A stretch of DNA of 64,000 bases, from positions 75,549-139,548 of the forward strand of contig FN648505.1 in NCBI GenBank assembly GCA_000310025.1, in the 5' to 3' direction. Positions 1-10,545 of the stretch are shown here, piece after piece; the first letter of the stretch is position 1, and each line of letters opens with the position of its first letter. Made by a program: the position numbers and the translations under genes. The DNA is from Ectocarpus siliculosus (Eukaryota; Sar; Phaeophyceae; Ectocarpales; Ectocarpaceae). Under the pieces are notes generated by a model. That model was not told the DNA's origin. It searched no databases and saw nothing but the letters and a program-made list of their open reading frames with translations.

Positions 1-1599
1 ATGGTTTATGAGATGATTGTAATGGTAGCGAAATATCACGAGGTGTGCGAGCCCCACCGTGCTCACTCCCCAACTATTCCTCAGCATCTCTCCTCTACAA
101 GTAAACTGAAGAAGAAGAAAGAAAATACAAGTCCCAGAAGCGGCATTTAGCAACATCGTCGACTTCGGTCACTGCCTCAGCAGACTTCGGTCTGCACAGA
201 CTTCGGTCTGAACATCACACAGACTTCTATCTGGAACTGCACAAAGGCTTAACTGCCTGCAGACGACCCTTGGGTACAGGGCACCTCGACACTACTACCC
301 ATTTCTACAAATGCAAGTTTTAAACCGTCAACCGCGGGGGACTTACGTCCTGCTGCCGGCCAGGAACGCGCTAACCGTGGGCGGAACACAGCAAGAGTGT
401 TTGTAGTCAACGTTGAAGGAGGGGATGTTCTGTCGCTACAACCGGTTTGAAAACCCAACTATCGAAGCGCTCTAAAATCGTTGCACATAACTGACTTGCC
501 CATGCAGGGCTACTGCGGTGCTGCTGCACTTCTGGTAACAGCTACACGATCGTGGCCATCTGTGTTTGGGCGAAAATGATTCCATATCGTGTTTTTGGCT
601 TAGCGAATTAGGCCACAGTGTTTCAATATGAAACTCAAACGACGGTGCCTGGTCGATAGTAACGAACTAAAATACAGTAGTACGGGTTATCCCCGACTGC
701 CGGCCACGAAATCTCCCCCAAGGCTGCGATAATATTCGCGAATGACACACACATCTTAACGACTTCGTTACCACCCCCCTTAGTTAGATGTATCAAGGGT
801 TTGGTTGTTCGCGTCACCGCAGCCCCGCCACAGGCGGCCTGCACCACTACGACGATGAATACGCCTATTGATCCGCCATCCCCGCACACTTGAAGTCACC
901 TGCATGTCAGGTCAACAGAGTACGGCGCTTCGTCACAAATAAGCTAGCAAAGTAGCTTTGGTAGTTGAGGAAGCGTACCGTATGCACACAACAACCAAAC
1001 AAGCTTATTTTGGAGGAGACCAATCGGTTATTCACGACATGAACGTTGCTAACGGAATGGCCACCGACCGTTTGTTCCAGACGTTCTACGGGTTGAAGAT
1101 GTAGCATAGGCGAGACGACATGCAGACAGGCACGTTTAGGTGTCATCCTGCGTATGGTACACACGTTCAACCGGAGAATATCCTTCAAACACAACAAACA
1201 AAAGGTACGGTTCACCTTCATAGGGTTTACGCCGGGGGCAGCCCGTGGCCTGCATTTACGGCAATTCATGATGTCAACACACCCTCCTATCCAACGTTCG
1301 CACGTCCCCCAACGACCATGCAGATCAAAGAGATCAAAGGGTACGCTCGACGCTATAATAGCAACCATCACCGAAATAAAAAAGTAGAGCAACAAACACC
1401 GCTGACAACGAATATGAAAGTCCATTCCTGCCCCCCTCCCACTTTGCCGAGTACATGTCCTTTTGTGTTTCAACTAGCCAGGCACTGACCCCTTAATGCG
1501 TACGAACGAGTGGGGTGTGAAGTGGTTGAAGCCCTTGTACTGCTCTACAACCATTCGGGATTTAGGACAAAATACTGTACGCAATCGAGACGGAACCGG
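1..1599. other. Non-coding stretch, no supported gene
   Basis: Several short open frames exist on both strands, but they overlap one another, lack recognisable domains and have no splice or composition pattern that favours one. The only structure seen is the group of small hairpins near 181-233, listed separately. Confidence 0.5.
181..233. repeat. Cluster of small TTCG-loop hairpins
   Basis: The 14-mer CAGACTTCGGTCTG occurs at 181-194 and 197-210, with a degenerate copy at 220-233. Each perfect copy is a 5 bp stem closed by a C-TTCG-G loop, which in RNA would be the very stable UUCG tetraloop. A partial version (GACTTCGGTC) lies just upstream near 160-170. Function unknown. Confidence 0.55.
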
Positions 1600-3070
1600 C
1601 AGACGTGCACTCCGACGCGATCCATCGACGACTTGAAAATGTACACTGGAAAAGTATCGCCTTCGCTGGTGCAGTGTTGAATCAACCCTTCAACCATGAA
1701 CGAACCCAAGCCAAAATATCATACTGAATGGACCAAACAAGGGATGAGTGTGCACAACTGGCAGAACTGCGGACCCGAGTGCAAACAGATCCGTCGATTG
1801 TACTGCACCCGAGACACGCAATGGCCGTCATGCAGCGTCACACACACGGCTAAGCAATCGAGACTGAAATTCGAACGACTTCCTACCAGAAAGCAGAAAG
1901 GCTCGCGTGTACTCCCACGGGATCAATCCACTTGAAAATGAATACTAGCAAAGAAACGCCTCCGCTGGTGCAGTGTGGAACCAACCCGTACACCATCAAG
2001 GCAAGGGAAAATAACACACTGAATGAACCAAACAAGGAATGGGTGTGCAGGACGTCGGACTCGAGCGCAGACCGATCCGTCGCTTGGACTGCAACCTAAG
2101 GGCACAACGACCTTGAGGGACGTCGCACACACTACGCGCAATCGACACTGAAATATGAATGACATCCTGCCAGAAAGCAGAAAGGTTCGCGTGTACTCCC
2201 ACGCGATCCATCGACGACTTGAAGAAGTATGCTAGAAAAGAAACGCCTTCGCTGGTGCAGTGCGGAAGCCACCTTTCAACCACGAACCCCACCCAAAATA
2301 TCATACTGAATGGACCAAACAAGGAATGAGTGTGCAGAACTATGGACTTGAGCGCAAACAGATCCGTCGATTGCACTGCACCCGAGACACGCAATTCATA
2401 TTGCAGCGTCACACACACGGCTAAGCAATTGAGACGGAAATACGAACGACAGTCTACCAGAAAGCAAAAAGGTCGCGTGTACTCCCTCCGGATCCATCGA
2501 CTTGGAAAATGTATACTAGAAAAGAAACGCCTTCGCTGGTGCAGTGTGGAACCAACCCGTACACCATCAAGGCAAGGAAAACACAAACTGGAAGGACCAA
2601 ACGAGGAATGGCAAACAAGGAATCGGTGGGCAGGACGGCGGACTCGAGGGCAAACCGATCCGTCGCTTGGACTGCAACCTAATAGCACAACGACCGTGAG
2701 GGACGTCGCACACACTACACGCAATCGACACTGAAAAAATAACGACATCCAGCCAGAAAGCAGAAAGGCTCGCGTGTACTCCCACACGATCCATCGACGA
2801 CTTGAAGAAGTATGCTAGAAAAGAAACGCCTTCGCTGGTGCAGTGCGGAAGCCACACTTCAACCACCAAGCAAAGGCAAAAAACATACTGAATGGACCAA
2901 ACAAGGAATGAGTGTGCAGAACTGCGGAACCGAGCACAAAAAGATCCATCGATTGTACTGCACACGCAATTCATATTTCAGCGTTACCCATGCGATAAGC
3001 AACCGAGACGGAAATACGGACGACAGCCTACCAGATAGAAGACGACTCGCGTGTGCTCTCAGGCAATAAC
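1600..3070. repeat. Satellite with alternating A-B-A-B-A units of about 290 bp
   Basis: About five diverged units of roughly 285-300 bp share the block containing GCTGGTGCAGTG (near 1665, 1962, 2250, 2533 and 2833). Two subtypes alternate. Type A (starting near 1680, 2265 and 2848) carries the ACTGAATGGACCAAACAAGG block and a 'CGATTG(T/C)ACTGCAC' block. Type B (near 1978 and 2550) carries CCGTACACCATCAAGG and 'TTGGACTGCAACCTAA'. The array is therefore a higher-order repeat with a ~585 bp dimer period. Open frames across it are by-products of the repeat. Confidence 0.75.
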
Positions 3071-3353
3071 CGACTTCGAAGGGCCTACGAGATAAAACGT
3101 CCTCGCCCGTACCGCAGAACCCAGCCGTTGCGCACGTCCCCACTCAAAAGACTGGACCTGGAAGAAACTGGGTGCTTCGCAGTGTAGCAGGTTCTGCCAG
3201 GTTATTTATCCCAAGCGAGGATGGGAAGGTAGACGTCCTACATGTTGATGGCCTTACGAGCCTCCCGGAGCTCTTGGTTAGCATCGGCATTGCTCAGCAG
3301 CCTACACTGCTTAGCCCATCTGGAAAGCACAGGGTGGTGATTGGGGCGTGGTC

Positions 3354-3447
3354 GTGTGATTGTTGAAGGAAAGTTGTGAATGCAGTGAATAAATACAGTC
3401 GTGTGATTGTTGAAGGAAAGTTGTGAATGTAGTGAATAAATACAGTG
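3354..3447. repeat. 47 bp tandem duplication (two copies)
   Basis: Two adjacent 47 bp copies (3354-3400 and 3401-3447) begin GTGTGATTGTTGAAGGAAAG and differ by one or two bases. The stretch between 3450 and 4100 around it shows no supported gene. Confidence 0.8.
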
Positions 3448-4613
3448 TACAGTAGGATGAGCGTACAAGCGCCCACTTCAGTGGAGAAAACAGTACGTGT
3501 ACATGCGTGTGCTTGGTGTTTGCCAGGGATGTATCAATGTTAGAAGAGCTACATACATACATGTGCCTAAGTAATGGGTTTCTTCCTTGGCAGCGGACAG
3601 TAGCCCCGCTAACTCACCAGGAAGCAAGAATTAGCGGGCGTCGTTGTTTTCTGTTGACGGAGCTAAAACCTTGATTGTACATAGTCTAGTATGCATGCCA
3701 GACGCGGAGTCTACATTAGTTACCAGGGTTTGACTGATGGGGGGGTTGGACCAACAGCAGGGTTTACAGGTGCATTTTGACGCACACGTGCGTGTATGAC
3801 CAGGAATTATGTTTGTAGCATAGTCTATATGGCTGTGGATGGACTCGGAATTGAGCAACTACGTACCACGCCTTCATGCACGGCAGGACGAACGCCCCTC
3901 GCTACGCATAGCCAGCTCGGACTGATTCGTGTACTAGTCTATGTGGTTGCGTCGAGAGACAAGTGCGTCGTAAGACGTCTGCAACTACTGTCGTAGTGCC
4001 TGTAGCGTGTTTCCTTGGGTTCAGTTCGGTCGGGATAAAGTCCGCGTGGTATGGCATACTCCACCCACTTCCTAGATGCATACGAATGAGGTTACTTAGG
4101 GACCTACCTCGATATGTTGGGAGCCTTGTAAAGGGGTAGAGTAGCGACGGAGTTGGTCAGGTTGGGTTTGCCGTTCATCCTGCGGCAGCTCTTCATGGCC
4201 TCGAAGGACGCGATGGTCGCGCGTAGGGTTCCCACGGTCGCCGACGGGGACTGCATCAACTCCAGTTGCTCCCGAAACCCATCTAGTTCTGGGTCTGGTC
4301 GCAAACATTATGGTTCCATTCGGAGGGCGTAAGTACATGGTGGACGAAGGATTTCGAATATCGGGTAGTATTCTGGGTGAACTGTGGTTTGCAGGTTGAA
4401 ATTATAGTTGCGCACGTGTCGATAGCCTTTCCTATTCACACCGGGGCTGAATCGTGTATTTCCCTCAACCCAACGAAGCACGGGGGGAGGGCGGCGACAA
4501 AAAACGATTTTTATACACAAAGTCTACGCGCTATCGAACCCGAACGGCGCGATCGTAAACGGGGTAGTCGAACGTGCACTGGGGTGTACTGCACCTGACC
4601 ATGTTACCCTCAC

Positions 4614-5601
4614 CTGGTACTCCCTGGGCGACTGCGGCGTTTCCAGGGGGCGCAACCGCCGCTGCAGCAGGGGGCGCCACCGCAGGGGCAGCAGGGGGCG
4701 CAACCGCTGGAGCAGGAGGGACAGCAATCGCTGGACCAGCAAGAGGCGCCACCGCCGCCACCCCAGCAGACGCAGCAACCTTGTTTGCACCAGCAGATAG
4801 TGGAATCGCTGGGCCAACCCCCAAATAGGACGATGACCCATGCGCAGTCGCGGGAGCTCCGCCAGGCGCGCCCTGAACCATTCCGTACGGTGCCAAAGCG
4901 GATGGGAGGGTGTCCAATGAAGACCCCCCAACAGAAGGAAGGAAGGTTGATACACCGGGCCCGTAAGGTGTGTTGGCTCCTAGCTGCCCCCTGTGCTGTC
5001 CGTGTGCCCCGCCGAGCTGATGATGAGGCCACTGGGCAGAACAGATGGCGTGGTAGTCGGCAAGGGAAACCCAAGGTTGGCTGCAGGCACCCGGGCCGAA
5101 TTCCGTTGGTGGCTGGTTGATGATCCCGGCCGCGCCGTTGTATCCAACGGCCATGTGCCCCATGGATCCCATCGGCTGTGGCGTAAAGGGAGCTCCTGTG
5201 CCCCGGTAGTGGCCATGAAGCTCGTGGTTGTTGCCGGTGCGCCTCGCTGCGGAATACGTGGGGTTGTGGCCGTTGCCGCCGCGGCCGTCTCCATCGCCTC
5301 CGGTGGTGGTGGTGGTGGTGCTGCTGGCGTTTGAGCGCCACGGGCCCGTTAGGAAGTCGCCTTGTCCGCTCTCAGTTGCAAGGTCGCAAACACCGGTCGG
5401 CACAGTCCAGGGTGTAGCCTCAGGAGCCTCAGACGAGCCCGTTAAATCTTCCACCATGCCGTCTGAGCTACCGTCGAACAGACCTCGGAGGTGGCCGTCG
5501 CCCGTGTAGATGTCGCCCTCGTCGACGACAGTCGTCGATGAATCGAATGAGTCGTTGACGCCGTTGGACGAGCTGCCAGCCTGGTCGTTGTTGTCCTCCA
5601 T
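4614..5601 (-). CDS. Hypothetical Ala/Pro/Gly-rich protein, first exon
   Basis: An open frame of about 330 codons starts at an ATG at 5601 (preceded in frame by a TTG). It is acidic and Ser/Thr-rich at the N terminus, has a run of six Thr near residue 90, a Gly/His/Asn-rich middle, and ends in a low-complexity Ala/Pro/Val tail with repeated 'APAVAPPAA' units. No catalytic motif or known domain is visible. A good donor context (CAG|GTGAGGG) lies at 4614/4613. A coding-looking segment at 4104-4300 on the same strand (ending ...LYKAPNISR then stop) may be the next exon. The frame itself stays open to 4531. Exon assignment is inference; the low-complexity tail may inflate the open frame by chance. 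Confidence 0.4.
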
Positions 5602-7164
5602 CCAATGCAACCTCTCCTTCAGCTGTGCAACCGTAAAGTAGTGTGAGACATGTTAGTATATGTTGAGGTCAACACCGTGTGTATTTGAATCAGGCACAGC
5701 CCTCGGGTTGTCATTAGCGTATGTAATTAGTCAGGGTTGTCCTTGACGCCACGTTTATTGTTGCGATGAAGGGGTACCGCTGCCGTGCCAACACTGCTTT
5801 GACATCGGGTCAGATTGCTCATTGGTAGTCCATGTCGTCCTCGGGATATGATATTGCCTGCCTGTATTTCGTTACCCGTTCAGGTTAACCATCAGCTACG
5901 CAATGTCAGGCCATGTCAAAAACTTGTCCAGCAGGTGCCGCGTATGCCTCTTGAGGATTGTACATGCTAGGGTTACGGCCAAAGCCGACGACGTGATTGG
6001 GTGGAGGGTGTTTTAGAAACCACAGGTATCGAAACAGATTGTCGATATCGCCCCGATACACTCAAACTGAGCGCGGACGAAATCAAGGCTCAAGGGTTGA
6101 AATTTTACCCCGTGAGCGTGCACACTTTGGGTCACTGTTAACGACGAAAAACAAACGAAAAAAACGGTTCCATGCTTTTTCGGATAGATATGGAGGCGTT
6201 GCTCCCCTGATCAGGGAAAGTAGCGAATTTATTCCCGGATCCGGGAATATGACACAAGGGTCGGGCAGGCGCACCGCGAATAGTTGGAACATCACTGAGA
6301 ACGCTAGCTAGACCTGCCAAACTCACGTCCAGGTCTGTTGTCGACATGGACAAGCAACAGAAGCCGCGTTCAGTCCGTTCTTGGTCCAAAATGAGATATT
6401 GCGTGGTGCTCTCTCGTCGTCATCTGCTACTGTTGGTGCTGGAGAAGGGTTTTCAATCACACATAGCTTACACGGAAACAGTACAACGAGTACGGCAGCA
6501 GCGCCAAGACCTGTAAGGCGCTGATTCCTTCGGTTGGGCTGTCTACATTATACTCACCCGGCGCCGTGCTTGTTCGTGGGTACTGGGGGCTTGGGTGCTG
6601 CTCAAAGAAGGTATGTGAGAGACGTGTTCCACCTCACCAAAGTGCCGTTGCTAAAGACGAGGCTAGATGATCGATCTGTTTTTTGGTCGGACACATCAAC
6701 ATCAATACACGGCACGCCACGCAGCAGTAGTAGAGCAACAGGGCTTCCGATACGCTAATTCTTTCGGATTGGTCATGTATGTAATGCTGGTCGTCAGCGC
6801 CGCTGCGGCGCTACGATTGTTGAGCTCGTCTACCTTTGGACAGGTGGTGGTCAAAGCCGGGAGTCGCAACCGTGAAAAATGAGCCGGCAAACTGAACAAA
6901 TCGCAAACAAGACCCAGGTTGCGACACTCTACCCTGCGCCTGTTGTTGCTGAGAGCTATAAACAGCAGGGCGGTTCGACGGGATCTTTTGTGTCCGATTA
7001 GGGTAATTGCGATTTTACCGCTGCTCTATGGTGAGCAAAACCAAGGCAACCTGTTGTGTGCTGAGCAAAATCGTGTATTCAGCAAAGTTAACGTAATTTT
7101 TTCGATGACATCACGAATAGAACAAGCATAATAAAACAAAGGTCGGTTTTCTTTTCGCCGTTCA
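5602..7164. other. Non-coding stretch with short palindromes
   Basis: No supported gene. Two perfect palindromes lie close together: CCCTGATCAGGG at 6205-6216 and ATTCCCGGATCCGGGAAT at 6231-6248. Both could form cruciforms or be dyad protein-binding sites, but nothing adjacent shows a role. Confidence 0.4.
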
Positions 7165-8600
7165 GGGTTTAAAATTCTGAAGCTTTAGCTTTAGTCTCAT
7201 CGTTCGATATCCGTGGGTGGAACTTTCATTCGCATCCCCAACCCCTGGCCCGACCCGGTCTCAAATAAATGCTGATCTCGGGCTACAGTTTAAATAGTAT
7301 CTCGTGGCGCCTCAAGTATGGTTCGGTAGGAAATCACAAACCATGACCCCTCCCCGAGTTTGAGCAGCTTGCACCTCCTGTGGCCGGCACGACTCGGCCT
7401 TGACTGTTCCTTGTCTGTTTCGCCGTTGGAACGGCCGGTTGAACAGCGAAAGAGGGTCCTGCTTGCTGCGCGCCACCATATTTTTTCAGTTCCTTTTGTG
7501 GTTTTCTTCCTGGGTGACGGTTTTACACCTGCGGTTGCCGCTGGTATTCCCGAAATATATATGCTGCAAAAGTCGTAAGGGTATCGTCTCTGTCGCTTGG
7601 GCTGCACTCTGTGCTCGCATAGGAGATGCGAATTACTCAATTATTTCTCTACTGTGTCGATATTGATGAAGAAACCAACGGCAGCACGGTTGAAGGTACA
7701 GCCAACAACAGACGGTCCGCCTTAGATATATTTTACTCTCTTGCTGCATAGTCTATGCATGGCATGGGTGGTAAAGCATCGTAAGCGTGTCGCACCTACC
7801 TTGAGTCTGCTGCGTAGTCGTAATTTGAGCGATGAGGCAGATGGCAGCACAATCTTATTTACGTAGTGAGGTATGATTACCAACTATCTGCTCGTTCGTG
7901 CAGCGGTGCGCATCTATCGCGACGGCAAGCGTATTGAGATAATATTATAGTTCGCCGTGGTGCTTCTATATACAGCAGTAGTCACGTTCTTTTTTGTTTC
8001 GCCACGCTTCAAACCACAAAGGAAAAAAAGTCTCCACAGTTCGGAAACGGCGATTTAGTTTTGTTAGTTATATTTTTTGTTGGTGTTGTTGCTGAGCGCA
8101 CATCGGATGTCGCCGTTCGTAACACGTCTTTGACAGCCTTCGGTGGGCCACAGGGACGAGAGTGAGTGTACTCTCGAGAGTTAATTCCTTGTCGACGTGC
8201 GATTCTTTTGGTCTACAGTACCTGTTTCCCTCTCGGCTGTCGCCGATCGGATCCCAACAACATCGAACGTCAACCGCAATCGTTTTGTTTCTTGCTGAGT
8301 GAGGCTACCCGTGTACCCGGCTGCTGCATGTGAGGCGATGGGCCCTGCCTCTTTACGTCAAAAAATGGGCATCGCCCCCACTGTTTGCTGCATTCCGTGC
8401 TGTGTGACAGCTTCCAGCGGTTCAGAGCGGCGACGGTGGCTTCTCTATGCTCTCTTTCCCGACCTCCCGGAAACCTGTCGCGTCCTGTTCGCTTGTCTCT
8501 GTTCTCCCTTCTTTCAATTTTTGAGCGATATTTTTAATGCTTTGCTTTTCGGGGTCCGCCGGTCACCCACCCACCTATTATTTCAGTTCTAATGTTTGTT
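7165..8600. repeat. Host repeat, copy 1 (uninterrupted)
   Basis: About 1.4 kb matching, with substantial divergence, the three segments 8640-8785, 23547-24154 and 33030-33690 taken in order. Shared anchors include GTCTCATCGTTCGA (start), TTGAACAGCGAAAGAGGGTC, the block around 'CAGCGGTGCGCATCTATCGC' (near 7901), and 'ACATCGAACGTCAACCGCA' near 8260. It holds no convincing ORF and is of unknown class. Its value is that it preserves approximate empty sites for the two large insertions in copy 2. Confidence 0.7.
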
Positions 8601-8639
8601 ACGAGGGGGTGTTCGCTTGCCATGTCTTTAAAACTGGGC

Positions 8640-8785
8640 CCACCTTTCGCAATCGTGAAGCTTTTCTGAAGTCTCATCGTTCGAGATCCGTTCGGTGGAG
8701 AACCGAAAATAAATCATGACCCGTCCCCGATCTTGAGCAGCAGTTTACGCCTCCTGTGGCCGGCAAGAGTCGACCTTCACTGTAC
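8640..8785. repeat. Host repeat copy 2, part 1 of 3
   Basis: Start of the second repeat copy, cut at 8785 by the Gypsy element. The last four bases, GTAC (8782-8785), are the left target-site duplication. The segment aligns to copy 1 around 7172-7405. Confidence 0.7.
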
Positions 8786-9094
8786 TGTAATGGTTTTTGA
8801 CCCCTTCCTTCAGAATCAATCACCTTTGAGCTGTGTGGAACTCTCTTGTCCGACCACAGTAGCAGGTTGTTGTTGCTTTCCGTTGTTCTCTTTCTCTTGA
8901 TTAACGCTTTCCAAGCCAACTCACAATATCCCACGCACACACGATCATAGATCGCCTGTACGCACACACTGAACAGAAGGGCACATGTCTCGGCATAAAG
9001 CCCTGATCTAGCATGACGTCACGTCTTAGCATCCGACGGCGCCAAATAACCATGATCAACCACGATCACATGTCTACCTCCAAATACCATAACA
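8786..9094 (-). repeat. 3' LTR of the Gypsy element
   Basis: 309 bp starting TGTAATGG and ending CCATAACA on the plus strand, so TG...CA termini on either strand. It appears identical to 23238-23546. Read on the minus strand it is the downstream LTR. Confidence 0.93.
9014..9021. promoter_or_regulatory. CRE-type palindrome TGACGTCA in the LTR
   Basis: Perfect 8 bp TGACGTCA, the classic bZIP (CREB/ATF) dyad, followed by a second CGTCA half-like site. The same site lies at 23466-23473 in the other LTR. In the transcribed direction it lies about 75 bp from the LTR 5' edge, a plausible enhancer position. Use as a promoter element is inference. Confidence 0.4.
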
Positions 9095-9984
9095 ATAGCC
9101 CACCCTGAGTGGACGTAGATGCAGATACAGAAGCAAACCTCGGAGGGACTCTAGTCAATCAAGAGGATTGCGGGATGGATCGAAGATACGACAACTCAAA
9201 ACCCTCACCCGCACCTCTCCGTTAACCAAACCAAAGAAGCGGAACCAAGAAAGAAGAAAACACAGAAGCCGGGGCGGCAAAGTCGGTGGATAAAATCGGT
9301 AAAAGGCACATGGGCGCGAAAAATAACCAAAACATCCGAACCGAAAAGACCATAACACGAAGTAACGAAATCGTGAAGAGAAAATCACAAACGATCTCGT
9401 ACGGATGAACCGATCGAATACGCAATCAAGTAAGCCAGAACCTTACGGGAAGGGGGGCTACGATGCGATCGAGTGCTGAAATGTAAACATAAAGAATAAG
9501 AAACGAAAACCGAGCCTGCAAAGGATCAAACGACATGGAAAACCGTTAGGGGTCGACCAAAATCGAGAAAAGCAGGAAAAGAGGGGGTTTCCGGGGAACG
9601 TAAACAACGGCCAAAGAAAAGGACAGGAACCAACGCCAAAAACAACGTTCGCATGTCACGATACAACGTGCTTGCGATCGGGGTGGGGCGAGGAAAACAA
9701 TCCTACGTGTACGTCAAGGCCAATTGTATGAAGAAAAATGCTAAAGAAAGTACCAAGATGGAACACGTTGGCCGTGGCATGCAATAGAAGCACTGACGGA
9801 ACGTTGGACCACAAAATATGCAAAGCAAACCATAGGGTGGGGAGTTAAATGATGCACCAAATTTGGGTGTCACCGCAACTAATGACGAACCTAGGTCGCA
9901 TTGAAAAATAGGTAAAGGGGAGCGAAAACTTTCGACAACCGACCGAGAAGTGACAAACGGGGCGCGAAAGTACGCAACACAAAA
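9095..9984 (-). other. Gypsy 3' untranslated region, distal part
   Basis: Between the hairpin array and the 3' LTR there is no supported gene. The bases next to the LTR, read on the coding strand, are G-rich (AGGGTGGG a few bases before the LTR) and are a weak polypurine-tract candidate for plus-strand priming. Confidence 0.4.
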
Positions 9985-10450
9985 GCAAGAGCCAGTCTCA
10001 AAGAGATTGAGAGGGCGAGCGGAAAGCATAAAGGAGCAATAGCCAGTCTCGAAATATTCGAGAGGGCGAGCTAGAAACATGCAGAAGCAATAGCCAGTCT
10101 CGAAATATTCGAGAGGGCGAGCTAGAAACATGCAGAAGCAATAGCCAGTCTCAAAAATCGATCGAGAGGGCGAGCTAGAAACATACAGAAGCAATAGCCA
10201 GTCTCGAAAATAGATCGAGAGGGCGAGCTAGAAACATACAGAAGCAATAGCCAGTCTCGAAAATAGATCGAGAGGGCGAGCTAGAAACATACAGAAGCAA
10301 TAGCCAGTCTCGAAAATAGATCGAGAGGGCGAGCTAGAAACATACAGAAGCAATAGCCAGTCTCGAAAATAGATCGAGAGGGCGAGCTAGAAACATACAG
10401 AAGCAATAGCCAGTCTCGAAAATAGATCGAGAGGGCGAGCTGGAAACATA
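9985..10450. repeat. 53 bp minisatellite with a stem-loop in each unit (about 9 copies)
   Basis: GCCAGTCTC recurs about every 53 bp (near 9991, 10041, 10093, 10144, 10197, 10250, 10303, 10356, 10409). Most units contain TCTCGA and TCGAGA around a short A/T-rich loop, giving a 6 bp stem. Some copies change the loop side (CTCGAAATATTCGAG), keeping the arms complementary. The array sits in the element's 3' untranslated region, between the last coding stop (10546) and the LTR, and is followed by a CA/TA-rich stretch at 10450-10530. Confidence 0.85.
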
Positions 10451-10545
10451 CAGACAAACATACATAAACACAAACATGTAACACACAAACATATACACAT
10501 ACATATACATACACATAAAACAAGGAAAACAATGCCACAGTGCTA

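Noticed and set aside
907-1488. 188-codon minus-strand frame and 122-codon plus-strand frame at 0.9-1.5 kb
   Set aside because: They overlap each other, and neither shows a domain, coding bias or splice context that stands out.
4574-5509. Plus-strand Ala-rich frames at 4574-4828 and 4993-5334
   Set aside because: They mirror the low-complexity minus-strand frame, which is longer and has a better start and splice context.
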